64,000 bases of DNA from Acinetobacter towneri DSM 14962 = CIP 107472 (GCF_000368785.1 NZ_KB849691.1:251231-315230); one strand, 5' to 3'; shown: positions 1 to 8,838, numbered from the stretch's first letter. Notes: generated by a model not told the origin, from the sequence alone. Numbers and translations are program-made.

Positions 1-445
1 CAGGGAATTGACGTGGGTCGCGGAAAAAGAACACTGGTGTGTTGTTACCGACTAAATCCCAGTTGCCTTCTTCAGTATAGAATTTTAAAGCAAAACCACG
101 AATGTCACGTTCTGCATCGGCAGCGCCACGCTCACCTGCAACGGTAGAGAAACGAGCAAACATTTCAGTTTTTTTGCCAACTTCAGAGAAAATTTTGGCA
201 CGGGTATATTGGCTGATGTCGTGCGTGACAGTAAACGTACCAAACGCACCTGAACCTTTGGCATGCATACGACGCTCAGGAATTACTTCACGTACAAAGT
301 TTGCCAACTTTTCATTGAGCCATAAATCTTGGGCAAGAAGTGGGCCACGTGCGCCCGCAGTCATACTATTTTGGTTATCTACAACAGGTGCGCCTGCATC
401 GGTGGTTAAATGCGTTACAGGGCATTTTTTTATCTCTTGGCTCAT
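1..445 (-). CDS. Catalase, N-terminal part (runs off left edge)
   Basis: This is the N-terminal ~148 residues of a haem catalase, which disproportionates hydrogen peroxide. The reading frame shows [35 protein letters not shown] with the distal haem histidine, [16 protein letters not shown], and [18 protein letters not shown] with the distal Asn; all are typical of small- or large-subunit monofunctional catalases. Two adjacent ATG codons are available. I chose the second (445) because GGAGAA at 451-456 is then about 7 bases away; the first is at 448. The C-terminus lies outside the window, so the clade and exact symbol cannot be decided. Confidence 0.93.
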   Translation of the reverse strand, partial: MSQEIKKCPVTHLTTDAGAPVVDNQNSMTAGARGPLLAQDLWLNEKLANFVREVIPERRMHAKGSGAFGTFTVTHDISQYTRAKIFSEVGKKTEMFARFSTVAGERGAADAERDIRGFALKFYTEEGNWDLVGNNTPVFFFRDPRQFP

Positions 446-697
446 CATTGTTCTCCATTATTGTGATCATCATGTGGTGGGCTGTATTAGAAATTTAGCT
501 TCTAAAACAAGCGGCCATGAACCGTTTTGTTTGTTTAAAAAATCAACTACAACACCACAATACCATGCAGATCGGGCTTTGTAGATGAAAGCTTTTCAAA
601 TCTCACCATTTTAATGTAAAACGATTTTTATAATTTTACAAATAGATAAATTTATTGTTTATGATTGGTGTATTCGATTATTGTTTGTGTGGAAATC
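446..697. other. Intergenic region upstream of catalase
   Basis: This AT-rich, non-coding stretch lies between the catalase start and the MITE. It should hold the catalase promoter on the minus strand. I see no convincing OxyR site, terminator or small gene. Confidence 0.5.
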
Positions 698-966
698 AGG
701 GTCTGTTGACATTTCATAAATGGCTTGCGCTGTAGGCTAAAACTGAGCAGATCAGGCATGAAACGCAGGGAATAGCGAGACTATTGCCAAGTTTCATAAC
801 GCAATCTGAGAAAGTTTTAGTCACAGCCTTTCAGGACAAGCATATTTTTTGCTGCTATTACGTTATGTGTCAGTCACTTAGAATGACTAAATTCCCTATC
901 TCATGCCTTATATCAGCTAAAAAAATATGCGTCGTCGCAAACATAGACGAAGTGTCAACAGACCCT
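698..966. mobile_element. MITE-like element, copy 1 (269 bp)
   Basis: The element is bounded by perfect 14-bp terminal inverted repeats, AGGGTCTGTTGACA at 698-711 and TGTCAACAGACCCT at 953-966. It is nearly identical to the copy at 49838-50119. It has no ORF resembling a transposase, so it is a non-autonomous element. The ends and short target preference (TA next to GGGTCT in copy 2) suggest mobilisation by an IS5-type transposase, which is inference. It sits 16 bp beyond the stop codon of the TetR gene. The short ORFs inside it are not believable genes. Confidence 0.85.
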
Positions 967-982
967 AATAGTTTTTGCAGCA

Positions 983-1615
983 TTAAATATCTGAAACAGA
1001 GACTAAAAACGGTTGAATTGCTAGTGAAATATCGGTGTACAAGGTGCCCCAATCTTGAAAATGCGGATTGATTAATAAACTTTGTGAAATAAAGCCATAG
1101 CTGATGCGGTGCAGATTCAAAGCAAGGCGCAGTTGTAGTTCGGCATTATGTATGACAGGTGCGAATATCTGTTGCCACATTTGCAGCATCATGCTGTAAC
1201 TTTTTTGGTAAGTTTCAATGTGTGAAACTTGTCGTTCCAGTAAAAAAGTCTGTGCCCAAAGCCATTGTTGTGCCTGAATTTGCTGAAGCTGAAACTGAAT
1301 GATTGTTGCGATATAGCGGTTTATTTCAACAACTGTGGATAACTCAAGTTGCTGTTGGGCATAACTTTTTAAGCGTTCTGCATGCTGTTTGACTTGCAGG
1401 TGAATCGTCAATGCCAGTAAATCTTCTTTCTTGGCAAAGTATTCATAAAAAGTGCCTAAACCGACACCTGCCAAATCGGTAATTTCGCGAATGGTAATTT
1501 CAGCTGCCGAGCGTTCATGCAAAAGCCGAACAAAACTTTCTTGTAAAGCCTCTTGAGTCAGTTTAGCCCTTGATTGGCGCGGCTTACGGCGCACTTGAAC
1601 CTCAGAATTTTTCAT
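983..1615 (-). CDS. TetR/AcrR family transcriptional regulator
   Basis: This 210-residue protein has an N-terminal TetR helix-turn-helix at about residues 15-65. The block ITIREITDLAGVGLGTFYEYF is the canonical recognition-helix region, followed by a KKEDLL start of helix 4. The rest is an all-helical ligand-binding and dimerisation domain with no assignable ligand. It is divergent from the AidB-type acyl-CoA dehydrogenase at 1697, with only 81 bp between the starts, so it probably controls that gene and itself (inference). A MITE lies just beyond its stop codon. Confidence 0.88.
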   Translation of the reverse strand: MKNSEVQVRRKPRQSRAKLTQEALQESFVRLLHERSAAEITIREITDLAGVGLGTFYEYFAKKEDLLALTIHLQVKQHAERLKSYAQQQLELSTVVEINRYIATIIQFQLQQIQAQQWLWAQTFLLERQVSHIETYQKSYSMMLQMWQQIFAPVIHNAELQLRLALNLHRISYGFISQSLLINPHFQDWGTLYTDISLAIQPFLVSVSDI

Positions 1616-1696
1616 AAATAAAGCCGAACACCTGAGCGCATATTTTTCTCTATACTGAATGCAATGATAGCACCGCGTTTATCTAGGAGTGACACA

Positions 1697-3349
1697 ATGC
1701 AGACATGGATGACCCATCAAATTCAAAATCAGTTTGATGAATTACAAGACTATAACTTATTTGAAACCGATACGGTTTTACAAGAAATTTTAACCCGTTA
1801 TGGCAGTCAAGATCAGACCCGACTGAGTGAATTGGGGCACATTGCAGCATCGGCAGAATATTATCATTATGCCGATTTAGCCAATCGGCATACGCCTATT
1901 TTACATGCCTTCGATGCACGTGGACGTCGTAAAGATGTAGTGGAGTTTCATCCTGCGTGGCATCACTGGATGGCGCTGAATCGTAAGTTTGACACGCATG
2001 CACATCCATTTAAGCAACCGCAATCTACGGCAAAATGGGTCGATTGGGCCAGTCGTTTTTATTTGGCAGGACAGGTTGAGTGCGGTAATTTATGCCCAAA
2101 TTCTATGACTTTAGGCAGCATTCCGCTCATTCAGCGTGAACCTGAGTTGTGGGCAAGCATGGGTGAGAAACTGTTATCGCATGAATATGACCCGCGTGAT
2201 GTGCCGATTTCACAAAAGAAATCTATTTGGCTGGGCATGGGTATGACCGAAAAGCAGGGTGGTTCAGATGTGCGTGCCAACCAAACGCTTGCCGTTCCAG
2301 TCGCAGAAACAGGACGAGGCCAAGCTTATTTACTGACAGGGCATAAATGGTTTTTCTCAGCACCGATGTGTGATGCACATTTGGTGGTGGCCAATACCGA
2401 GCAAGATGGTTTGGCTTGTTTCTTTGTCCCGCGCTGGTTGGAAGATGGCAGCAAAAATCATGTTCAGGTACAGCGCTTAAAAGACAAAGTCGGAAACCGC
2501 AGCAACTCCAGTTCAGAAGTCGAATTTCAGCAGGCTTGGGGCGTTATGATCGGAGAAGCGGGGCGTGGTATTCCCACGATTATTGAAATGGCGAATTACA
2601 CCCGTTTAACATGTGCTGTGGGCAGTAGTGCCATGCTCCGCCAAGCCCTTGTGCAGTGCCTTGCCTATACCCGACAGCGTCAGGCTTTTGGGCAGACACT
2701 GGCTAATCAGCCATTAATGCAGGCGGTTTTGGCAGATTTAGCACTGGAAACCGAAGCTGCAGTACAACTCAGTTTTCATTTGGCTCATTGTTATGAAAGC
2801 GATGATGCTGTGTCTTTGGCATGGAAGCGCTTAATGACGCCTGCAGCGAAGTTTTGGGTATGCAAACGCGCTGTGGAGCTTACAGGTGAGATGATGGAGG
2901 TCTTTGGTGGCAATGGTTATGTCGATAACGGCATCATGGCACGTATTTTCAAAGAAGCGCCTGTGAATACCATTTGGGAAGGTTCAGGCAATGTGATGTG
3001 CTTAGATGTGCTACGCGCCATGCAGCGAGAACCTGGGCTAATTCAGGTGTTATTACAAGACTTGGCGGGTACTGCCATTACAGATGCTATTTTGAGCCGT
3101 GAGTTAGATCGTTTGCAGCAGTTATTGAAGAGCACGAATGGTCAAGATTTACAATTTATGGCACGTTCTTTAGTCAGCCGTTTAGTGATCTTGGCACAAG
3201 CGGTATTGTTGCTGCGTTATGCCCCAGACTTTGTTGCACAGGGTTTTATTCAGTCACGTTATAGTGAATCGCATGGGCAAGTGGTGGGTATGCTGAAACC
3301 TGAACAGGTAGATGTTGCCGCCATTTTACAGCGTGCATTTGCGGCATAA
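1697..3349 (+). CDS. AidB-type acyl-CoA dehydrogenase
   Basis: This flavoprotein of 550 residues belongs to the acyl-CoA dehydrogenase superfamily and the AidB/isovaleryl-CoA dehydrogenase-like branch. Family marks are GMGMTEKQGGSDVRANQT (FAD-proximal segment), TGHKWFFSAPMCDAHLVVA, RQAFGQTLANQPLMQAVLAD, and the C-terminal EVFGGNGYVDNGIMARIF with EAPVNTIWEGSGNVMCLDVL. The last block is characteristic of AidB. The ATG at 1697 is preferred over 1664 because TAGGAG lies 7 bases upstream. The substrate is unknown: AidB itself is linked to alkylation resistance, but many relatives act in acyl-CoA catabolism. It is probably regulated by the divergent TetR. Confidence 0.88.
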   Translation: MQTWMTHQIQNQFDELQDYNLFETDTVLQEILTRYGSQDQTRLSELGHIAASAEYYHYADLANRHTPILHAFDARGRRKDVVEFHPAWHHWMALNRKFDTHAHPFKQPQSTAKWVDWASRFYLAGQVECGNLCPNSMTLGSIPLIQREPELWASMGEKLLSHEYDPRDVPISQKKSIWLGMGMTEKQGGSDVRANQTLAVPVAETGRGQAYLLTGHKWFFSAPMCDAHLVVANTEQDGLACFFVPRWLEDGSKNHVQVQRLKDKVGNRSNSSSEVEFQQAWGVMIGEAGRGIPTIIEMANYTRLTCAVGSSAMLRQALVQCLAYTRQRQAFGQTLANQPLMQAVLADLALETEAAVQLSFHLAHCYESDDAVSLAWKRLMTPAAKFWVCKRAVELTGEMMEVFGGNGYVDNGIMARIFKEAPVNTIWEGSGNVMCLDVLRAMQREPGLIQVLLQDLAGTAITDAILSRELDRLQQLLKSTNGQDLQFMARSLVSRLVILAQAVLLLRYAPDFVAQGFIQSRYSESHGQVVGMLKPEQVDVAAILQRAFAA

Positions 3350-3377
3350 AATCCAGTGCTTCTCATAGTTAACACAT

Positions 3378-3416
3378 AAAAAAATTCACCCGCTTGGCAA
3401 ACACCAAACGGGTGAA
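3378..3416 (-). terminator. Terminator of the macrodomain gene
   Basis: A hairpin with arms TTCACCCG and CGGGTGAA, extended by TTGG/CCAA, spans 3385-3416. On the minus strand it is followed by a run of T (3378-3384). It separates the convergent acyl-CoA dehydrogenase and macrodomain genes. Confidence 0.85.
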
Positions 3417-3489
3417 TCGAACCGTCTCTTTCAGTTAAGTGTTGAATAATCACACTCAATAGATCAAGTCAAAGCTGATCTGGCAATAC

Positions 3490-3981
3490 TTACTTCGCAG
3501 GCTCTTCAGCTTTTACACCTTTTTGATAAAGCGTGTAAATGTAGATCGGAATATCCAAATCTTCTAAGTGTTTGTAGATCAGTGGACGTACATCTTCCCA
3601 ATCTAAACCGCCTACACCTGTTGCAAGACGTGGTAATGCCAAGCTTTCAATTTTCTCTTCTTCAATCAACTGTTTTAAGTTTTTCAAAGTACGGTTTACG
3701 TATTCTGTTGATGCTTTACCAGGTTTTGAACCGTTGTCATAAGCGGCTTCCTGAGTCATCAAGTTCACAATGCGTTGACCTTCAGCATTGACCCAAGTCC
3801 ATTGCTCGCCCGCTTTAGGGTGGTAAATATGGCAATAGTTACGGAAGTCTTTATACAATGCAGGCCAGTGCTCGCGCAGACTTAAAGCCAAACCTGTAGC
3901 AAAGTTATCGTTAGGGGCAACACCGTGAGCAATTGCACGTGCTTCGCTCAGTAAAATATCTCCAGATACTTCATAAATCAT
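3490..3981 (-). CDS. Macrodomain protein (ADP-ribose binding, TARG1/DarG-like class)
   Basis: The 163 residues form a single macrodomain. Visible motifs are GDILLSEARAIAHGV near the N-terminus (adenine/ribose contacts), and LPRLATGVGGLDWEDVRPLI near residue 117-136, which forms the phosphate-binding loop. The pattern fits the ALC1-like class that includes human TARG1 and bacterial DarG, which remove ADP-ribose from proteins or DNA. Aligned by eye, the position of the TARG1 catalytic Asp is Gly here, as I recall for DarG-like domains. No DarT toxin gene is adjacent, so this is a stand-alone ADP-ribose hydrolase or reader rather than an evident toxin-antitoxin pair. It is monocistronic with its own terminator. 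Confidence 0.85.
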   Translation of the reverse strand: MIYEVSGDILLSEARAIAHGVAPNDNFATGLALSLREHWPALYKDFRNYCHIYHPKAGEQWTWVNAEGQRIVNLMTQEAAYDNGSKPGKASTEYVNRTLKNLKQLIEEEKIESLALPRLATGVGGLDWEDVRPLIYKHLEDLDIPIYIYTLYQKGVKAEEPAK

Positions 3982-4424
3982 AGATTTGACTCCTGTTTTT
4001 AATGGTCTTGTTTAACTGATCTTCTATATTCATATTAGCCAATCATTGCCATTTTTCTAGTGGATTTTATAACTACTAAGTCTTTGCAAAGTAATAAAAT
4101 TTTTTAGAATTTCGTGCTATAATTGTATGGGTAAAGCAGCTGAATATTCTTTAAAATAGCTTTCAAAAATAACCGTCAGAAAAATCCAGTAAAACTGCTT
4201 TTAGTAAGTTTTTCACCCTTATTTTTATCTTAGCACTATTTAGGGTAAATCGCTTGTAAATTGTACAAAAAAGCGTATGATCGGCTGCCCAACTTACGTG
4301 GACGGTTGGAGGAAGATTAACCATTTTTTGCAGATATTATCGGCTTGAATTTTACGCCAACACCTCCATTTATATAGAGCAGGCATACTGCTCATTTCAA
4401 TAATCAACTGAAAGGAACAGCGTT
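3982..4424. other. Intergenic region with two candidate promoters
   Basis: This 443-bp non-coding region lies between divergent genes. It contains an extended -10 (TGCTATAAT, 4115-4123) on the plus strand and a second promoter described separately. A short hairpin GAGCAG/CTGCTC lies at 4377-4393, shortly before the 4425 gene. A strong Shine-Dalgarno (GGAGGAAG at 4309-4316) precedes an AUU codon; see findings. Confidence 0.5.
4254..4281 (+). promoter_or_regulatory. Candidate sigma-70 promoter for the 4425 gene
   Basis: TTGTAA at 4254-4259 and TATGAT at 4276-4281 are separated by 16 bp. The predicted start near 4288 would give a leader of about 137 bases. Read by eye only. Confidence 0.45.
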
Positions 4425-4616
4425 ATGGCAAAGAAAAAACAGCCAGAGCTTATTCAGCATAACTTTGTGGCAAAGCACATGCATGAGGTCAACAAAAGTC
4501 AGGTTTTTGTAGACCGTAAGAAAAATGCCAAACGAGGCTATAGCAAACACAAACAAGGGCGATATTCCGATGATTATCGCCCTTGTTGTTTTTGGAGTGA
4601 ATGGTGTGTTGCTTGA
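4425..4616 (+). CDS. Short basic protein (DUF7230-like) with an ORF-internal terminator
   Basis: The product is a 63-residue Lys/Arg-rich protein. The block NFVAKHMHEVNKSQVFVDRK followed by KNAKRGYSKHK resembles small conserved gammaproteobacterial proteins that I recall as DUF7230; the assignment is from memory. AAAGGAA lies upstream of the ATG at good spacing. The gene is peculiar because a strong intrinsic terminator (4552-4593) lies inside the ORF, before the TGA at 4614. Most transcripts would therefore end near codon 56 without a stop codon. The residues after the KHK motif are encoded by the hairpin and are unlike the basic core. This arrangement is known for E. coli arfA; a link to ribosome rescue is inference. 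Confidence 0.7.
   Translation: MAKKKQPELIQHNFVAKHMHEVNKSQVFVDRKKNAKRGYSKHKQGRYSDDYRPCCFWSEWCVA
4552..4593 (+). terminator. Intrinsic terminator inside the 4425-4616 ORF
   Basis: Twelve-base perfect arms AACAAGGGCGAT (4552-4563) and ATCGCCCTTGTT (4576-4587) enclose a 12-base loop and are followed by GTTTTT. No in-frame stop codon precedes it, so it sits upstream of the stop codon of its own gene. Confidence 0.88.
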
Positions 4617-4631
4617 GGCTTAAACTAAGTT

Positions 4632-6929
4632 TTATGGAGATACGATACGTGTCGCTAGTTTCACCATATCGCCCAAGCCATGGGTTTTAAAATAATATTC
4701 CATCAGACTTTTCACCATCAGCGGATTATTCATTTTTAACGCCTGATCTAATAAATGTTGCGCATCGGTCATCGGTACATGACAAATTGCTTTACGCACC
4801 CGCAAGATATTACTTGAACTCATCGACAGGGTATTAAAGCCCATTGCCATCAGAATTACCGCAGACAGCGGATCTCCTGCCATTTCGCCACAAACGCTCA
4901 CAGGCTTGTCATATTTATGACATTCTTTCACCAAGCGGGTTAAGGCGCGCAGTACTGCAGGATGAAAGTGTGAATAGACGTTGGCCACACGCGGATTGTT
5001 ACGATCCACTGCCAATAAATACTGGGTTAAATCGTTTGATCCTACCGAGAAAAAATCCACCAACGGGGCAAATTCATCAATTTGCAGCAGCACACTCGGT
5101 ACTTCTACCATAATGCCAATTTTCGGTTTGGTGATTTTAACCTGTTCTTCTTCCTGCACTGCTTGCAAGTCACGATCTAGCAAATACAAGGCTTCTTCAA
5201 CCTCGCTGACACTGGTGATCATTGGCAGCAAAATATGCAGATTATTCAAACCAATACTGGCTTTGAGCATGGCACGAATTTGCGAAGAAAAAATTTCAGG
5301 ATGATCTAGCGTGAAGCGAATCCCGCGCCAACCCAAGGCTGAGTTTTCTTCTTCAATCGAAAAGTACGGCAAGTCCTTGTCTGCGCCAATATCTAGCGTA
5401 CGCATCACCACAGGTTTGTTGGCAAAGTGACTGAGCTGTTGGCGGTAAATAGCACGCTGTTCTTCTTCGCCCGGGAAACGGTCACGCAGCATAAATGGAA
5501 TTTCAGAACGATATAAACCAACACCTTTAGCACCGCGTTGTACGCCACGCACCACGTCAATCATCAAGCCTGTATTGACATACAATTTTACCGCTACGCC
5601 GTCAGGGGTAATGGCATCTTTGGTTTCATATTGCTTGAGGTCTTTGGCAATCTGTTCTTCTTCTTTTTGAATTTCTTTATAGCGTGTCCGCATGCGACGT
5701 GGCGGGTTGATAAACACCCGACCTTGGTGCGCATCTACAATCATTTCCACATCGTCTAGGCTGTTGATGGGCAATTCAGTTACGCCAACTACGGTTGGAA
5801 TACCCAAAGCACGTGCCACAATGACCATGTGAGAATTCATTGCGCCTTCGGTGGTGACAATTGCTGCAATTTTATCGACAGGCAGTTCTACCAAAGCTGC
5901 TGTGGAAATTTCTTCGCCAATTAAAATACTTTCATCGGTCAGTTCACGGTGACTGGCATCGGCTTCTTGTAAAGAGGCGAGAATACGACGCCCTAAATCT
6001 TTCAGGTCAGAAACACGTTCGCGTAAATAGTCATCTTCCATTTGCGAAAATAGGGCAATGTGATTGTCAATTACAATACGCACTGCACCTTGTGCCCAGT
6101 TCCCTTCACGAATCAGTTCTTTAATTTCTGCAGGCAGGGCATTTTCATCCAACATGCGTAGGAACACACTGAATAAAGCGCGTTCTTCTGCCATTAAGGC
6201 ATCCTGCATTTTGTCATCTAGTGCCTGAATTTCTTGACGCACTGCATCTAGTGCGTTGTCTAGTAATTCTAACTCTTCACTAATGTCTTCAGCTTCACGA
6301 TCAGGTACAGCCGCCAAATCTGCAGGTGGATACAGAATTACCGCACGACCCAGTGCAATCCCGCCCGAACCTGATACGCCCTGAAAGGTTTTGTAGGCAG
6401 GCAGGTTGTTGGGTTTGCGGAACACATCAATATTGCCCACGGCATGCGCATGCGCAATGACACCAGAAAGCTGGGCGCAGAGCGTCACTAAAAAGGATTC
6501 TGCCGCTTCAGAAAAGTCTTGTTTATCTTTGTTTTGCACCACAAGAACGCCCATCACTTTACGACGATACATGACAGGCACGCCAAGGAAGGAATTATAA
6601 ATTTCTTCGCCTGTTTCGGGTAAATACATGAAGCGTTCGTGTTTGGGCGCATCGTTTAGGTTGACAATTTCTTCACGTTGTCCGACTAAACCGACCAAAC
6701 CTTCACTGGTATGTAGAGACACATGCCCCACGGACTCAGGATTTAAACCCTTTGATGCCATGAGCAAGTAGCGTTGATTGCGTTCATCGAGCAGGTAAAT
6801 AGAGCAGACATCCACATGCATGGCTTCTGCGACCTGATTGACCATAATATCGAGTGATTCATGCAAACTGGTGGACGCATTGATTTCTTGTACAATGCGT
6901 CTAAGGGTATCCAGTTGCATGTTCGACAT
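4632..6929 (-). CDS. ptsP: PEP-protein phosphotransferase PtsP (enzyme I-Ntr)
   Basis: The protein has 765 residues: an N-terminal GAF domain (about 1-160), then the enzyme I N-terminal and swivelling domains, and a C-terminal PEP-binding TIM barrel. The phospho-accepting His lies in GAMNSHMVIVARALGIPTVV. PEP-site blocks are GLYRSEIPFMLRDRFP, MRTLDIGADKDLPYF, SVGSNDLTQYLLAVDRNNP and VCGEMAGDP. It starts the nitrogen-related phosphorelay (PtsP to NPr to EIIA-Ntr) in the cytoplasm. The ATG at 6929 (MSNMQLD) is preferred over 6950 because a GGAG lies about 8 bases upstream. The neighbouring rppH gene is the usual partner in gammaproteobacteria and is transcribed first. Confidence 0.96.
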   Translation of the reverse strand: MSNMQLDTLRRIVQEINASTSLHESLDIMVNQVAEAMHVDVCSIYLLDERNQRYLLMASKGLNPESVGHVSLHTSEGLVGLVGQREEIVNLNDAPKHERFMYLPETGEEIYNSFLGVPVMYRRKVMGVLVVQNKDKQDFSEAAESFLVTLCAQLSGVIAHAHAVGNIDVFRKPNNLPAYKTFQGVSGSGGIALGRAVILYPPADLAAVPDREAEDISEELELLDNALDAVRQEIQALDDKMQDALMAEERALFSVFLRMLDENALPAEIKELIREGNWAQGAVRIVIDNHIALFSQMEDDYLRERVSDLKDLGRRILASLQEADASHRELTDESILIGEEISTAALVELPVDKIAAIVTTEGAMNSHMVIVARALGIPTVVGVTELPINSLDDVEMIVDAHQGRVFINPPRRMRTRYKEIQKEEEQIAKDLKQYETKDAITPDGVAVKLYVNTGLMIDVVRGVQRGAKGVGLYRSEIPFMLRDRFPGEEEQRAIYRQQLSHFANKPVVMRTLDIGADKDLPYFSIEEENSALGWRGIRFTLDHPEIFSSQIRAMLKASIGLNNLHILLPMITSVSEVEEALYLLDRDLQAVQEEEQVKITKPKIGIMVEVPSVLLQIDEFAPLVDFFSVGSNDLTQYLLAVDRNNPRVANVYSHFHPAVLRALTRLVKECHKYDKPVSVCGEMAGDPLSAVILMAMGFNTLSMSSSNILRVRKAICHVPMTDAQHLLDQALKMNNPLMVKSLMEYYFKTHGLGDMVKLATRIVSP

Positions 6930-7028
6930 ACGCGCTACTCCATATTCCAATCAATGATTTGAGGTCAGTTTTACACCACAGATGACCCTATAACAATAAG
7001 CTAAAAAATCTACATCTTCATGCAAATT

Positions 7029-7511
7029 TTAAGGTTTTTTCAGGGGCAATTGATTGCACAATTCCACCATCGCTTTACGGTAGACGTCACGTTTAAAATT
7101 GACAACCTGACCAAGCGGATACCAGTAACTGACCCATTGCCATTGATCAAATTCGGGTGGGTCTGACAAATTCAGCCGAATATGATGCGCTGACGCTGTC
7201 AGTTGCAATAAAAACCACTTCTGTTTTTGACCAATACATACGGGATCCGAATCCGTGCGTATATACCGATGTGGCAAACGATAACGCAGCCAACCCTTAG
7301 TTTGCGCGATAACTTGGACGTGTTCGGGCAGTAAGCCAACTTCTTCTCTCAGCTCACGATAAAGTGCCTGTTCAGGGGTTTCTCCATATTGGATACCTCC
7401 TTGTGGAAATTGCCATGCATTGTGACCAATGCGTTTTGCCCATAGAACTTGTCCAAACTCGTTTGCCAAAATGATCCCGACATTGGGTCGGAAACCTTCT
7501 GAGTCGATCAT
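7029..7511 (-). CDS. rppH: RNA pyrophosphohydrolase RppH (Nudix)
   Basis: This 160-residue Nudix hydrolase converts 5'-triphosphate ends of RNA to monophosphates and so triggers RNase E-dependent decay. The Nudix box [20 protein letters not shown] begins near residue 38. The N-terminal [17 protein letters not shown] and [17 protein letters not shown] blocks are diagnostic for RppH/NudH. The length matches the family. It lies upstream of ptsP on the same strand with a 99-bp gap. Confidence 0.96.
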   Translation of the reverse strand: MIDSEGFRPNVGIILANEFGQVLWAKRIGHNAWQFPQGGIQYGETPEQALYRELREEVGLLPEHVQVIAQTKGWLRYRLPHRYIRTDSDPVCIGQKQKWFLLQLTASAHHIRLNLSDPPEFDQWQWVSYWYPLGQVVNFKRDVYRKAMVELCNQLPLKKP

Positions 7512-7694
7512 TTGGCTACCTAAATATTGTTTAATTTATGACTTTGCACTCGGGGATAATGATTTCTTTTCTCCAACTCGAAAACGCAAAGTGTAAATAA
7601 TGTTAAAATTGCTATGATCTTAACGAATTTCTATCGACTAGCGGAGATAGATTTACAATTTTTTTCTTAAATTTCAGTTTTTACGAGTATTTTC

Positions 7695-8345
7695 ATGAAA
7701 TTGGCGCTATTTGATCTCGATCACACCTTGTTAAATACTGATTCAGATCATTCTTGGGGTGAGTTTTTGGTAAGTGAGGGCTTGGTCGATCCTGTTCGCC
7801 ATCGCGCCATGAACGACAAGTTTTATGAAGACTACAAAGCAGGGCAACTCGACCCAATTGCATATAACGAATTTGTATTTGAGTTTTTAACCCAGCACGA
7901 CAATCAGTACCTCACAGATTTGCATGAATTATTTATGCAAAAGGTGATTCGTCCGCAAATGCGTCCTGAAGGTTTTAAAGCAATTCAGCGTCATCAGGCT
8001 TTAGGACATGAATTGGTGGGCATCACCGCAACTTCTGACTTTATTACAGCACCTATTTTTCGTGAATTTGGCATTACTGAAATTATTGCCACCAATGCGG
8101 AAGTAGTCGATGGTAAATATACAGGCAAAGTGATTAACACCGCATGTTACCAAAAAGGCAAATTAGTGCGTTTGGAGCAATGGCTAGAAGGCCGCGATGT
8201 GACTGAGTCTTGGGCGTATTCAGATTCCATTAACGACCGTTTCTTGCTGGAATATGCCGATCATGCCATTGCGGTAAACCCAGATGCACGTTTACAGGCT
8301 TTGGCGGAAGAGCAAGGGTGGGATGTGCAGGACTGGTCAATTTAA
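7695..8345 (+). CDS. HAD-IB family hydrolase (SerB-like phosphatase)
   Basis: This 216-residue HAD superfamily protein has motif I DLDHTLLNTD at residues 7-16, motif II around GITATSD (near 113), and motif III with KGKLVRLEQW followed by SDSINDRFLLEYA. It has the HAD-IB architecture, with a helical cap between motifs I and II. The SDSxND signature is shared with phosphoserine phosphatases and with phosphatases in phospholipid or histidinol pathways, so the substrate is not determined. It is divergent from rppH and monocistronic. Confidence 0.9.
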   Translation: MKLALFDLDHTLLNTDSDHSWGEFLVSEGLVDPVRHRAMNDKFYEDYKAGQLDPIAYNEFVFEFLTQHDNQYLTDLHELFMQKVIRPQMRPEGFKAIQRHQALGHELVGITATSDFITAPIFREFGITEIIATNAEVVDGKYTGKVINTACYQKGKLVRLEQWLEGRDVTESWAYSDSINDRFLLEYADHAIAVNPDARLQALAEEQGWDVQDWSI

Positions 8346-8498
8346 AGCTTAGATTAGTGCAATTGTTGCTGTATCAGGTGTAACTAGTCGCTTGTTTCTG
8401 TTTTGTTTTTATTTGCTGCAATGTTGGATTATGTCATTCATTTTTAGAATAGGCATGCTAAGGTAAGACAAGAATTAAAAATGATCAGGAGTGAAAAA

Positions 8499-8744
8499 AT
8501 GAGTGGTGTACGCCCAAGAATGACACATTTATTTGAACAACTGGGTTTGGATGCCAGTGAAGCTGCGATTCAGCAATTTATTGAAACGCATCAATTGAAT
8601 GCAGAAACAACAATTGCCGAGGCAGAATTTTGGACGGAAGCACAGCGTCAGTTTATCGTCGAAAAAATGAAATCGGATGGTTCATGGGCAATTGTGGTAG
8701 ACCAATTGAATGAATCTTTGCATGAAGATTCGGTGAGTCGTTAA
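8499..8744 (+). CDS. DUF2789 family protein
   Basis: This 81-residue soluble protein matches the DUF2789 pattern: MTHLFEQLGLDASEAAIQQF, a central acidic EAEFWTEAQRQFI segment and the C-terminal SWAIVVDQLNESL. The function is unknown. ATG 8499 is chosen rather than 8481 because AGGAG sits 7 bases upstream. It is followed by a bidirectional terminator shared with the convergent LysR gene. Confidence 0.87.
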   Translation: MSGVRPRMTHLFEQLGLDASEAAIQQFIETHQLNAETTIAEAEFWTEAQRQFIVEKMKSDGSWAIVVDQLNESLHEDSVSR

Positions 8745-8776
8745 GACTTCACTTGTGTCCAAGTTGAGCCAATAAA

Positions 8777-8815
8777 AAAACACCCTCAGTACAATCGTGT
8801 CTGAGGGTGTTTTTC
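8777..8815. terminator. Bidirectional terminator
   Basis: Arms AAAACACCCTCAG (8777-8789) and CTGAGGGTGTTTT (8801-8813) are flanked by A-run and T-run. It serves the convergent DUF2789 and LysR genes. Confidence 0.9.
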
Positions 8816-8838
8816 ATTCAAAAGAAACGATTAATCTT

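Noticed and set aside
784..1071. ORF across MITE copy 1 (and its counterpart 49924-50121)
   Set aside because: The frame lies in the repeat and follows it to both locations; no ribosome-binding site, no protein-like composition.
3490..3981. DarT/DarG toxin-antitoxin system
   Set aside because: Only a macrodomain protein is present; neighbours are an acyl-CoA dehydrogenase and a small basic protein, with no DarT-like gene.
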